Positions 24,292 to 38,307 of a stretch of DNA of 64,000 nucleotides are shown one piece after another. Source of the stretch: Allacma fusca. Taxonomy: Eukaryota; Arthropoda; Collembola; Symphypleona; Sminthuridae. The position numbers were made by a program, and so were the translations under genes. Positions within the stretch are counted from its first letter, which is position 1, and every line of letters begins with the position of its first letter. The DNA lies in NCBI GenBank assembly GCA_947179485.1, contig OX359249.1, forward strand, positions 45,025,415 through 45,089,414. Reading direction: 5' to 3'. Under the pieces are notes generated by a model. It saw only the letters and a list, made by a program, of their open reading frames with translations, made no database searches and had not been told where the DNA came from.

Positions 24292-27200
24292 GGCATGCTT
24301 CCTTCTCTTTTACTTCCGAAAGGGAAGACACAGGCATGTACTCTGCTATATGAAGGAGATAATTTTGAATGCGTGTGTAGCCGGTTGGGACTACATAGTA
24401 ATTGGAATTACAATAAAAATACCTTTGTTGTTTCAATACCACCCACATTTTTATCCGTTCACATTTCCGTGACGTTTATTTTCAGGAATTTTGCAACCCA
24501 TCAAAATATATTGCAATGGGATTCTTTGTATTGGATCTAATGTCTGTCACAACATGTTGTACTTGTATTTGTCACACATACACACGTGCATGGATGAATG
24601 CAGTGTTACGAGGCGAGACTCAATAGCCGTGTGCCTCCTATCATGTCTTCGTAATCCTGGGGTTGGTTTGTCCACTTTTTATTGTATTCCTTTCCTGTGT
24701 CCGGCTATTTAGTGTTTAGGCAGGTGTGTCCAGCTTGTGCTCGCTACCATTATCTTTTTTTAAAAACTTACCCTTCTGGGCCAAAGACGCTCGCGACGAC
24801 CATTGTTCCAAATTTATACAAGCAAGTCACATTGACAATTGTCATGGGGGAAAATAAGTTATATCGAGTGGAGCTGGAAATTCCAATGGAAACATCTTAA
24901 TGCCTCACTACCTGCAGATACACAGGAACAAGTTTGGTCTGAACTGAGAATCTATTATCAATTCATTGTACATAGGAGCTTCAGATACCAAAACAGAGTT
25001 GCAAGTGTCCTTTCTTAACAGAAACATTGAATAGGAACTGTTTCCTGCACAGTACCTTGCCCCAATACCTGTACTTTGCAATGTTCTCCTACTTTTTCAA
25101 TTTATTTTTCCGTTTCTCCAGCGCGGACTTGTTTTACAGAGATATAGAAGTCAGGTCAAGACTTGAGATAACAACCATCTACGTAAGCAAATATTTATTT
25201 TCTTTGGTCTTTGTCAATTAGTCGTCTAGACTAAAAAAAATCAGAGTACTTAAATATCTATACCAGCAACTTTTTGGTATGATGGATGTGGTCAGGTATT
25301 CATTACAAGTCTCTTGCATGTTACCTTTAATTTGACCCGCAATTATTTGAGCAAGTGATTTACTTGGGAGGTAATTGCCTATCATGCCCAAATTGCTTCC
25401 TTCCTCAAATGATGCGGTTGCAAACTCGGACGTCAGAAAACGAAAGTTAAACCAAATACGGGCTTAATTGTTTAAATACGTAAACACAAAGACTGACCTT
25501 GTCCGTACCCGACTCTGTTACGGTAAAATAATGGGATTATGTACTTGTATCCCTGGTTAATGTATGTATGTATATGAGTGCATTGGTTTCTATAATTCTT
25601 TGTTCTTCACCGAAGAGTCGGTATTGAACTCATAAAAACTATACTGTCAAGTACTAGATAGAAAGTAAAATCGTGTCATGAACCTTTGACAGATCACTTT
25701 TACTCAACGCACAGGCTCTTATCCATCCAGCTGTTTACTTCGATATGCTTAACCAGCCGATCTAAATATTTTACTGGTAACAGTATCTACCTGTATTTGA
25801 ACTCCGTCTTATTTTTTACTACATCATGCTTACATCACTTGAGTTCCTGTATTGACGACTAAATTTTAAAAAGGGCCACTTGGTCCAGCAATTCCAATTT
25901 AAATTGATTGTTTCTGACATGCAAATTGTACTTTTTCATAGTTTGCTGTCGACACTAGATTTCCTCATTCCATAAAAAATAGTTGATTAATTGAATTTCA
26001 AATTATTGTAAAACTAATAAAAATAAACATTACATTTTTTTCTGTCACATAGAGTTTGAGCTAAATGATTGGGATGGCTCAGGAGTAAATTATTAGGACT
26101 GATAAGGACACGGCTACAAGGATCGGGAACAGTCAAAAATCTATTTCATACCCTCAGTAAACCTTATTGTACGTGTTTGAATGGCAAAGCATCACTTGAA
26201 TTGACTTGATGGATTGATCGGTAAATAGAGCCCAGACTTCATTTCCATGTTAGTTTTTCCTCAGATTTCTGCCCGTACGACTGACTGTCTTGTCTTACCT
26301 TTGCATGGTTCAGGTTCTCGTCCAAACAAGACCTTCAATTTCCTTGTATTGATGGGTAGCTCTAGTTGGTAAATACAATTTACTTTTCCTTTCTTAATTG
26401 TACACACACACTACACTGAATTGATTTTGGGTCTGATGGATCTTTCCCATAATATAAATTGTCTCGACCGACCCGACTGTCCCAAACTGTCGTCTTGAAA
26501 TTGTCTCCTTACCTTTAATGTAAATAAATAAGCAAGTACTTCCACATGGGATGGTCTGCTTTCCTTCTTCAACTGTGTTTTCAAATGTTTGGATTTTTCC
26601 TTCAGAGTAATAATGTTATACAAAAAAGGTCGGACTGTGTGCAGTGCACTAGTGACAATGCTTATTAAACTAACATCCCGTGTATTATTTAGCCATAATG
26701 TCATTATACTTGTGAGGTACAATACTGCAATAATTTTAAATGTCAATTTATATGCAAGGTAAAAAGTGAACACTGGTTTTCGTACTGTTAGATTTTATTT
26801 TCCTTTACCTATGTAATTCTTTGACATGTATTTAATTTAAAAATATGCATTGTTATAGTTTAAAGGAAATTTCCGAAGTCAAAAGGTACGACTTTGAGAA
26901 GAAATTCAAAGATATTAGTTTCATGTATCTACTGATGCAGTTACAGCTTGGAAATTTCTGACAAAAACTGAGAGGTATACATTGAAAGAATTTCGGATGG
27001 GAATAGCTATTCAGCAGGCGCCTATCATTCCACCACAAGTAGTCATTCTGACTACTTGTGAGGATCAATGAGGACCTCCACAATCAACAATGTAAATGCT
27101 GTCTCTTTGTCTTCCACGCCTGTCTTTGTCTTGACGTGGTTTTTATTTGCTTCTTTTGACCCTTTCCACGGTTCCTTTTATTTGACATGTATGTAATTTC

Positions 27201-30200
27201 AATTCAGAATTGTTTTATTAAAACAGTGATGTGATGTTTTTTTTTCTTGTTTGAACGATACTACGTTTCTTGAATACACATTTCCACCGTTTGAAAACGA
27301 AAGCTAATTTTTTGCCCCCCTTTTTACCTGCTTTTAGGTTATTTATAGGTTTGATAGAAACTATGGGGTTATGTTACCAGGTATTTGAAAAAGAGTCTGG
27401 GTATCCTTCTCGCACTCATCCGTCGGACTATTGTTGGGGAAAGGAACATTGGTGGGTTCAATTTGAAGCCAGGTTCTCCTGTTGAACTGTTTACTGTACT
27501 CCTACCTTACGGTTGAACATCTTTGACTCCGATCTCTTCTTGTGAGGCTAAAAGTAAAATTGAATTTTGATGTCTATCTGACTCCCTCCTATGATGACTT
27601 CGATGGATTCTGTTTTGAGATTTACTCTAGCTATTAATTATGACACGCTTTGACTCCTACTGGACTCGATTCTTCTCTGATCATTGGCTGATTAGCCACT
27701 GAAACGCCAAACAGTTAACCTTCCATCTCTCGAATATCCTTCATTCTCCCTTCAATGTTCTCGTACTAATTTAGGATCCTAGTTTGTTCCCTGTCCTATT
27801 TACATGACTTCCTGGTTTCCTCTTGTTTAACATGAGGGGGAAACAAATTACCAGCTAGAAGTCAAAAACAACACATTAAGATTCCTTCTTCCAAAACTTT
27901 TCTGACCATCGGATCTTAACTCAATCTTCAAAGTCCTGAAATGAAATAGAAATGAATTTTTCTCAATGAAACCACCGTGTGGGCTGATTAGTAGATAATT
28001 TCTATTTACCGAATGAATTATTGCCTCCGTACCAACAGGGCTGCTAACTAAACTGAACCAGCTTCTAAACAATGTTTTTCCAAACTGGGGTGTGGAACAT
28101 GGGAAACGGTTGAGATTCCTAGATCAATCCTATAGTTTCATAGTTCAGCGATACTTTCCTTGCCGAAATTTAGTTCCTTGCTTAAAAATAAGAAATGGTC
28201 CCAAGACTTCTGTTTGAACTCTCTTCTTGTCATAGGCTCTATCTGTATTTTCTGAGCGTAGCATATATATAGGGTCAAAATTGAGCTGACTGTAAGTTGT
28301 TATTGCTTCGGCTCCTTTTAATCAATATTCTTGAGGTAACTTCACAATAGTCATGTACTCGGAGTAGCATTAGAGGGGAGTAGAGGGAACGGGTCATAGC
28401 ATTATTAATGGTTTTATCAGTATTCCTAAAGTTATTCGTTATTAATATTGTGCATGTAAATTTGAAAAAGCATGAGTTTCGCCGGAAATTCTTCTATTGA
28501 AGAGGAGGTCGAAATTCTTATTCTTTTCTTAACTTGTCATCAGCTCTCGACATTGTGCACGTCTACATTGAAGCCAAATGTGCTTGAGTATTAATGGAAT
28601 ATTTATTGCGTCCTTTCGGGTAGTCAGAAGGAACTCTTTCAAGTTTACCATGTACTCAATAATGGTGGAGTGGGAAATTAAACGTGATATATATACATTT
28701 GGAAAATTCTGTAAAAGGACTGAAATCAACCGAGTGTGTAAACTAAGCAATCACGTTTGAAAGGAAAGTGGGGTGTATTAATATTAATGGCTTAACGATT
28801 CTTATTCTTCTCTAGCATTTTAGCATGTTCGGATTCTGGCCTGTCCCTTTCGGTTCCTATAGAAAGTAAAGGTACTTTGGGCATTAATATTACAAAAATA
28901 ATATACATATACCACTTTGAAGGACTTTTCTATTGCGTGCCTCACCACACTTTAAGTGCAAAGTTCTCACTTGACATATCATAACTTCTGGATTTTACAT
29001 TTAATCTACCTCATATCTGTCATATATACCTATGCGTATTTGTATATGTCACAAGGGTTAATTTACCAGCTCGTTTTAAAATGGAAGCAAACATAAGGAT
29101 TTACACCTACCTTCATATGCCAACTATTCTTGAACATATATCCTTCTGTACTGCAAAGTATTGATGACGGGATGTTGCCAAGAAGCCCAAAAATTAGGCC
29201 TTTATTACTTATGCATCAATGCATGAGTGCTGCTATTTATAAATCAAGTACAAGGTTACAGGGTCAATATTCATTACTGCATTTTGACAATACTAATCTT
29301 CCTGTAATATGACAGGGAAGCATGTGCACTTTTTCCTTTCCAAGAGTAATGATGATGGATGATTTTCTTTTCATGAATGTACTTCAAGTTAGGTAAAAAT
29401 TTTGTCGGTCAAGGATTTGACTCCATATTATGCTTTGTACTATTTACAGGTATACAGATTTTCTGTTCCGATTTCTCCTAAACTCTAGCAAGGATGTTTT
29501 GAAGTTGGATGAGTTCCTCAAGTAAACCATACACGTTGTCTTGTTTCTAGTCCTGATTTTATATTCGCTGAACATTAGGATTTTTCTAGGGGCTTAATAT
29601 TTTTCAATAACGGGTTTTCATAAAAATTATTATCTCATTGTTCCGTAAATCTTTGTGTCCCAAGGTCTACAAATTACGAAGAAGCGTGAGGGAATTGCTA
29701 AGTCTAAAGGAAATACAGATTCAAATGAAAACAAAAAGAAGTTCAATTTGAAAGATAAATTTTGAAATGACCCTGAAAAAAAAAATTGGGCTGACGCAGC
29801 ACTTTATACGTGTATCTATAATTTGGAGGTGTGAAAATGTAATTGAGCCTCAGACGTGCAACACGGCAGAAATGAGAGATTTGCTAGACCGGTTATTTAT
29901 ATGACATCATACCATAACATTCTCAATCTTGGCATTAGTATGAATTCGTTCATCTCATGCTGCAGTGTTAATACCACAATGACTTGCAGTTACATTTTTG
30001 AGTCGGAGCCCTTGAGCGAAGAAAGGGCACACGAATTGACTGTATGACTCCAGTCCTAATTACTTGGGTCGTCTTCTTATGACTTAGCACCTAAAATGGT
30101 TTAGGATTAAAAATTATTGCATATCACGCTACTCCAGTCATTCTCATGGGAAAAGTATGAACTTCTCAAAAGATGTGAGGCTGTACGCTAACTTCCTTGT

Positions 30201-33200
30201 CTACAGCAGCTTCCTGAAATGAAACCGCCTCTAGTTCAAGGCTCCAGACTGAAGAGATACCTGAGTGAGGATTAATATTCTATGTACGTATGCATACGTA
30301 GATACAAGTAGGGTTTGAAAATCACTAATTGGTTCAAAATAAAGGCAGTAGTCCAAGTTCAAGTTTTCCAGGGCTCTAACAGTTGGTACATTTCAACTTT
30401 TTGTTGACAGATTCAAAAGGACAAAATCTGCGAAAGAGCGTATCGTTTGCAGCATGTAAATTTAAAAGTCCAAAATATTTGTGAAGACACTTTTTCTTTC
30501 AAACTACTGCAGTCTTACTGTGCTAGTTCTGTCTGACCTGTTTCCTCAGTCCCATGGTAGGTTTCTCCATGTGATGGTGACCCAGACCTATTCATACAAT
30601 TCAATGCCATCGTATTAGCCATGCTGTGCATTAGAGATATACCGTGCAGTCATAAACATATCAAGGAGACAAATAGGGTGATGTGTGGCACATATAAGAC
30701 TTGCTATTACTGTCGATGCAGTTGAGCATTGTGAGAGTATTCTTTCCATTCATATTCCGGAGCTATTTGTCCCTGGACTTGAAATTCTAAGACGCTTTAA
30801 AAGTACTAATAATAGTTGCCGCCACATCATCGGTTACACACTGGGCCAACCGCAACAAGTGAAGTATCTCCAGTGCTCCCGATTTCCATAAACCACATGT
30901 GAAATAAAATGAACAAATACGAAATTTGTATTTCCTCTGAGTTACCAAAAGGAGACTCCCATGTGTGTACATACGTCCACCAACGGTTGTTTTCTCCCTA
31001 ACTGCTTTTTCCCATTCTCACGTTATGGAATCAAGGAGACTGCCGAGTGATCTGCATATCGTAACTTGGTCTACCTCTTACGAGAAGAGTAACCTTCGCA
31101 TATAGAATTTAGCTACTTTTACACAATCGAAGTAAGCACTTCATATGCCACACAGACCTTTTGGGACTCCAGCCATTCAATCCCAGCAGTGTAAATTACC
31201 TTGGACAATAAACCGGTACAAATTGGATGTTTCATGAATGAAAAACGTCTTGGTCAAGCCTTTACTCTACCCACACAAATACAATTCACTCCCAGGGCCC
31301 AACCACACAGCTTCATGGCACTACAACTGTCACTCATTCATCAGTTTGGTGTGACCCATATTTAAGAAATCTCACATATGTTCCTCGTATTTTCAAAATT
31401 TTCAAAGGTCTCGACAATTCAAGGTCCTTTATATATTATTATACGCATAAGGGCTTACCATATAACAAAATTACTCATATGTAATGTACTTGTAATGCAT
31501 AAATCCCTGGAACAATAATGTCAAGTCTGTAGTTATAAAGTACAGCAGAGCTGCTAATGCTAAAACATTAAATTAATAGGCGTTTAATTCTCTTTCGCTG
31601 GATTTCGGAATACAGTAGAGTGTTATTGAAAAGTAATAAGAGGGAATGATATGAATACACTGGGAGGAAAGAAAAATGAATTTGTAAAGAGCTTACAAAA
31701 TCATTGAAGTGAGTGCAGGTAGCTAATAATACTATAAATCAGAGAGCTGCTGTTGTGGAGTCCAGGTTTTTTTGAATAGTAAATTAGGTAACAAGTAGAT
31801 TTAGTAAGCAACTAGGGATGGGCGTTATTGTTGTTAATATTTATTGGGTAATTACAGGGCTTTTACAAGGCTTAAGCTACCTGTTCAATACTAAGCACGA
31901 ATAATAAAAACTAGAGTTTACTACATGCTCAAGACCAGTCAGGACTCACATAGAAAGGAGTTCGGTCAGCTCAATGCAGTGTACGCAATCTATTACCACA
32001 GCACATGTGAGGCAATGAAAAGCGAATAAAGATATAAATTTATGGTCTTACTTGAAATCAACCCTTTACAATATATAGAATCTGGAGCTGGGCTCTCCTC
32101 TTATTCAATGAAATGTACCGTTAATTTGCATACACCATTTAGCCCTACAATCATGTTTGAGTATGCAATCGTGTGCGTACGGTCATAGAAATGTACTCTG
32201 AGGATTTGTGTATATATATGAGTCAGCCCACATTAGAGTATTTTAGGCAAATCAAGATGTGTAGGTACTTGGGACTCCACATTCGGTAACCATGGGGATG
32301 AAGGGTAAGTGCGTTTCTCATCTTATCAGGTCCATCCTGCCACCGAGTTTGATAATCACAATAATTTGTGTAGATTCATGTATTCAGACTGCGTACATAT
32401 CGAGTAAAGGATCTTTCCTCTGACTCATCTCCCAGGTACTTAAATTCCAGCCTGCTTTAGTTAGCTACAGAAATGTGATAATGAATGCTGTGCACATATT
32501 TTTTATATTTTATTTCTATTAACGCATCCACTCCCTATCAGCGTAACCTGAATCGCTCTGTCTTCGGAGTTTGTAGAAAAATAATTTGGAAATTATTTAA
32601 ATTATTGCTGTCCACAGTGTTGTATGCATACTATTTTTGTACATCTACAAGTGTATGTACGAAAGCAGTTCATCTCTGTATTATTAAAAAGCCCAGTACC
32701 TCCATCCCTTATATGTACACAGAGACAATCACTTCAACTGGTTCAATATTTTACTATTCCACAGCTTCAGTTTGTGGATTTTTACATTATCTTATTGAAT
32801 AGTTTTTAAAATTGCCGTTTTCAACTCTACTTTCTAACAAAACTGTTTTTAAATCCGGAGAAAAAATAAGAACATTTTATCGTTGATTTCAAGCTCAAGC
32901 GCAGTGGCACATTCGATTTTGGACTAACTGCAAGTAGATAGGTGATAATATAAAAAACAAGGCTTGAATTACAGCTTTAAAACCTTTATTTTGCCCCGAA
33001 ACTTAAAACTAGTTTGGATAATGCTTTGAGCCGAAATAGTGAATGTCAAGCCGAGAGTAATAAGAAAGGTTGTATTGCTCACTGTGAGTCACAGTCGTTT
33101 GTGTTTAAGTGACAACCCAGTTTTACCTTGATTTAATAAAGAGTGGAACACGAAAAAGATGAAGGGCCACCCTAGTTTGAATCGTTCACGTAATTGTTAT

Positions 33201-35688
33201 GTGACAGCAAATCTCGCATAAATTTTTAATTCATTTTCACCCTTAAAAACTATACGCATTCAACTTTCAATTCGCTTCATACATAGAATATATAAGTATA
33301 TATAAAGAAACACCCTAGTGTTCATATGTATTCGCATAGCATTCGAAATCCGTGCCTGCTCAATGTCATAGTACATACAAACATAGTTTTCATATTGTGA
33401 GAGCATACAACCTGATAAATATGTGAAATAACTATGTCTATCTTCGTCCACACAAATAAGATTTGTTGCACACAATAAGCCTTACTTTTTACTTTCCTTT
33501 TTATTTTCACAACACTGACTAGGCCATGTTAGGATGTACATACGTGTTAATCCGTAGAACTAATACTACACGTTGCAGCTATAAATAGAAAAACTCCTGG
33601 GTATGGTTAGGGTTCAACAGTTCTTGTTTATATATGTATCCAATAGTGAAGAAGGGCTCGCTCCAAATACGAAACCAGATCAAGGCATAACTCCTCTCTA
33701 CTATAAGGGAGTGCTTACAGGAGTGCATGCTCTAATCCATAGTTTATGTCCCTAAGCTTTTTACCTGGACCTAGGTTTCAATAAGTTTTTTGAGGCATCA
33801 AGAAGAGCAAAAAAAGCCATTCAGGGTTTTGATAGTATGGTTGAAATTATACTTTACACGTTTGGAGCAACTGTTTTGATTACAATAAATTATTACATTA
33901 GAGAACAAGGTAATGGTAATCTGAAAAATTCAAGATTGCTTTTAAAATTCTAACTCCAGTCCTTATTATTCCACAGGGCTAGTTCTCTATGGCGAATCCT
34001 AACGTTGTTTTTCCACGTTCAACTGAGCAGTTCTGTACGTCAGGGCTGGTTCGGAGCAAGTTAGACTTACATATGTACATGCATCGTGTAGATATACTCA
34101 TACAATGTACAATAGTATATTCCTAGATTTATTCAAAATTTACGCACGGTTTGTGGGCTTTGATATTTATATTGGAATCTCAGTTTTTTTTTACGTGAAG
34201 CTTTGTACAAAATTGGAGCATTCATTTAAGGATACCCAAAATAGATGTGGTTCACTTTAATTTCGGTGCTGTTACCCATGTTCACATAATATCTAATTGT
34301 ACAGGATGGTTTCATGGAGTACTTATTTTATACTTAGGCTTCACTTGTATGTACACACAATAATTGTATAAATTTAGTGTACATACAGGTTTGCAAGGTA
34401 CAATACACAATGCCCATATAACCCTTAGCTCGGAACTGGATGAATCATTGTACAAGAGGGTGCAGGTATACAATTAAAATATAAATGGATCAAAAGGTAT
34501 CCATGTAATGTGACAGTTTTTTTCCCCTTGACCATGAGAGTGGTGTAGCGAGAAGTCCTGTGAGTTACAGTTTCAGACATAATAAGACACTCGTTTCAAT
34601 CCCCTTTTATCAGCCGTCGGACGAGTTTCCTTCTTCTATGTAGAGTGATATTGGATTGAAAATTTACGACACATTTCTGAATAGACTCATTAAAGTAGCA
34701 GTCCTAGGACAGTGGAAGATTGGGCGAGGGGGAAAAGATGAAAATTCTTTTAACACTTTTCTTTCAAGAAAAATCCCAGGGTTGCTCCATTCATCAAATA
34801 CATACTTTCACAGTAGACGTTTCTGCGCTAGTTAACACTCATTGTGTAATTTATACCTGAGTTATTGTGTCACTTCCCCGAGTATTCAGGGGTGTGTAGT
34901 GCCGTGTACATTATAGCCATGCGAATCACTCTTTGACAGCCCCATAAATTGTCACTGGAGCATTGTCACACTATCTCACACTTAAATGCATGCATAGGTT
35001 TTGGCATGATCTATCTGTATCGGTTCGAGGGATCCAGTCCAATGGTTATGTACATAGAGCTAGCTTTGAACTCCAACATGTACAACTTGATATAAAGCTA
35101 TAAATCTCGTTACAGGACGGATTGATGGATCACAAAATTTCACATTGGATGAAAACGACATGGTACTTTATGTAACATTGCTTTCACTTCCAAATTTTTT
35201 ACTTCCTATATATATTCAATTATATAGATACCTCTTACATTATAGTGTTGGTTCTTAAGTATGGGAATAAATTTCGAATCAATGAAGCATTTTTTGGAGG
35301 AAGAATAGGCACGGATTTATAAACTGGATGGAAGTTACATTGCAAAGAATAGCAAATCTATGGAAGTCGTAAGTACTTGAGAGGAGCACATTTCTATTGG
35401 AATATCATCAGAGGCTTATTATCTAGCCAATAAAGAGTCAACTGATGCTCCAGCCTTTGGCTTGAAAAAACTTTCAATGATACTCATATTAAATTTCTGT
35501 AGAGGCCCTGGTTGTATGTAGCGTGAGTTTCTACCGCTTTCACTCCTCTGAGCGTTTTGAAATGCTCTCCGAAGTACATAACTTATAGAGAAGAAAAGAA
35601 AAAGTAGTTTGGTGTAAAAAAAATGAATGGCAATGTAATACCTAATGAAGAAACTTGGGAAAATAAGTAGGGATCAATTTCAACTAGG
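24292..35688. other. Gene-free stretch
   Basis: No gene, transposon end or RNA that I can support over about 11 kb. The longest frame, 26411-26773 on minus (120 codons, hydrophobic start), has no supporting splice sites or recognised motif. Confidence 0.45.
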
Positions 35689-36093
35689 TCATATCAATTT
35701 CACTGAAAATGGATTATCTGTACGAGTAACCTTTCCTTTCATTCCTTCCTTAGCCAGTGCATAGACACTGTACTCGTCATAGCTAGAATCTTCAGTCCAG
35801 TCTTTGTGCTCGATTTTTTTTTCAAAACATGGACCATTGTTAAAATAATCAACAATATTTTTCAATCTCTCCAACTGTAAACCAGAGCATGTAATATCAT
35901 ATGAGGCTATAAATGATGATAATTCCGTAGCTGCTGTAATAAATGTGTAGGTTAAAAATGTGACAGACAGAAATGTCACACGAGCACATCTCTGGATCCG
36001 GGTGGCGTGAGGTCAAACAATTTGATTGTTTTTTTTTGCAATGACATAATGAGTACTCACAATACTAAGTCCGAAGTTTCCTTTTCCACCCAT
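35689..36093 (-). CDS. Candidate two-exon gene for a small membrane-anchored or secreted protein
   Basis: Exon 1, 36061-36093, is ATG plus ten codons (MGGKGNFGLSI) followed directly by a perfect GTGAGT donor. Exon 2, 35689-35991, opens after GGATCCAG and runs 100 codons to a stop. The join is phase 0 across a 69-bp intron, giving 111 residues. Residues 12-14 are basic (RCAR), then about 20 hydrophobic residues (VTFLSVTFLTYTFITAA) look like a signal anchor or signal peptide. An outer part follows with two Cys (ITC and GPC) and an acidic middle, ending NPFSVKLI. A second acceptor-like site (TTTATTACAG) sits inside the hydrophobic stretch, so the exon start is uncertain. I recognise no family, and chance assembly cannot be excluded. 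Confidence 0.35.
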
Positions 36094-37596
36094 TTTTGAA
36101 AAACATGTGATGTAAGCTCTTATCTGTGCATATGGAAAATCAGTTTGGAAAATTACAATACAAATGTCTAGCTAAGCAAAACTTGAAGATGAATGGTCTG
36201 AACAACTAATAATTGTTTATGATAGAGAGGTAAAATTTTAAACTATTGCAATAAACAGTGATAAGCAATGAGATTGCTTTATGTTACATTATAGGGCTCT
36301 ACACATTCAAGCCCTTATCTCGACTTGATAACGAGAGTAGCATCTAAAGAGAAAAGAAGCGGATTCTCCGTGTCACCATGACAAAGTGACAATATCACAC
36401 AAGCACACACGATTGCTCAGTACGTGAACACAATGATGGTGTTCTCAGGACAACATCGTGCTATCGTCGCACAGTATCGGCTCTGATGGGATGGTGTCAT
36501 GCCCGGGAAACCACTACTCAACGAGATGGTTGTGGTTGGAAAACAACATTGATCTTAATCTTGAGCCCTTGATGACATATGATAATAACCTGGAGCTTCT
36601 TGTATTGAGGCTGGGGAAGGCTTCCACGCAACTCCTCTCTACTTTGAATACCATAATGCATTGTAATGAATTTCCCTTGAAGAAAGGAGCCTGTGCCAGT
36701 GAGGATGGATAGAGAACCACTTTAAACTGTACTGTAGGTCACATCTGTAATAGGCTCTTAAAATATTGTTTTCTCCATTGAAAATGAATAAACTTCCTTT
36801 ATTATGCCATTATTATTGTGTCAATTGCCTTACCATTCTTCCCTGAAATCTTCCCAGAAAAATCGAAGCCCTTTGTACTAAGGGCTATTAAAACAATCGA
36901 AAATGTTTATTTAATCTTTGAATAAGTGATCTTACACAATATCTCATCATATGAAAAAAAAGTGTACCAGGAATGAATTGACTGTTTATTATGTGCCCTC
37001 AATTCCGACCAGTTTGAATGAAATATTTGTATGGAAATTCTAGACAACTACATACACGAAGTACTTAAACACTATTGGAATCTTGAGTATTTGAGGCATT
37101 TGAGAATGGCACTTGAGCCCCTTGCATATTAAAGGAGTTTGACGTGTTTTTATAGCCACTGACATGTCAAGAGTGTGGTTTCCTAAAGACCAGGCTAAAA
37201 ATTGCAATTCTCACTTGAGGAGGAGACGAACTTATAGTTTAAGTGTTTATTTGTCTACAGTCATCTTGAGGTATTTTTTGGGAATTCCTTGAGTTAAAGT
37301 GGTCGCACTTGTATCTCGTGGGTCGCACGACTGGGTTTGCACAAATAGGTAGGTCTCAAATCGATGGTGTGATAAAACATGTAGATTGAAATCTCAACTG
37401 TTTGCAAGGAGCACGTATCTGATATGACAAGGAAAGCTAGACCAGTCATATAGTATTGTCATGGGGATGCCTTTGTTCAGATTTTTCCATAAAGACTTAA
37501 TCCAGGATTCCATTGCAAAATATGAAGGATTGAGGGAGACGAAAAGAAAAAGGGTTGTTTGAATAATGAAAAAAGGCACTTTTCTTCTGTCCTCCT

Positions 37597-37612
37597 TCGT
37601 CGTCGACGACGA
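37597..37612. repeat. Perfect 16-bp palindrome rich in CG
   Basis: TCGTCGTCGACGACGA equals its own reverse complement and carries four CpG steps, unusual in this AT-rich background. Confidence 0.8.
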
Positions 37613-38270
37613 CGTCTACCTGACCTCACGAATCTCTTTCCCTTTCATGCGTTCAAATGATATTTCATATTGTACGCTGGAGAGCTGATGCCTTCATCAG
37701 TATTCAATGTTGTATCTGTTAGCATACTCCAAAAATCCATATCTGAAGCCGTCAGTCAAAGTATTCATAAGGACCGATTGCCAGTGCCACACAACAAACC
37801 CAGTTTACAATGGAGTGATTCCCCCCCAATAGTAATAATTACCTTTTTCCATCCTCCATACTCGTAAGGATATGGATGCACACTGCACTCCCATAATATT
37901 CAATCCTGCTCATGAAACACCTTATTTGGTAGACCCAAGAACCAAATAGATAAACATGTTTGTTTCCAAGTTACGGCAACTCACCTCCCCCATTGGGTAA
38001 GCTACTGTACACATATGAGTTCCATATGAGAGTGCCATGTGAAAAATACAATTTTATGGGAAAACTATTCATATTTGTAATGCATAGATTGTTACCAGTT
38101 ATTGGATACTCTCCTATGAATCTTAACCCTTTTTCTAGTCGTTCTAGTCCTTCAAACCCAGGCCGTAGAGTAAAATGTGCAACTACCCTTTGCTTTCCCG
38201 AGTTTACCTGGACATGTAATAATTTTTCTTTAGAAAAAGCTAACTTTCCGGGAAAAATCTTTGCATCTTC

Positions 38271-38307
38271 CACACACACTCATACACACACACACACACA
38301 CACACAC
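38271..38307 (+). repeat. (CA)n microsatellite
   Basis: A CA run interrupted once by CTCATA near its start. Confidence 0.9.

Noticed and set aside
26411..26773. 120-codon minus-strand frame with hydrophobic start
   Set aside because: No acceptor or donor context that I trust and no recognised motif; a run of this length is expected now and then in 64 kb.
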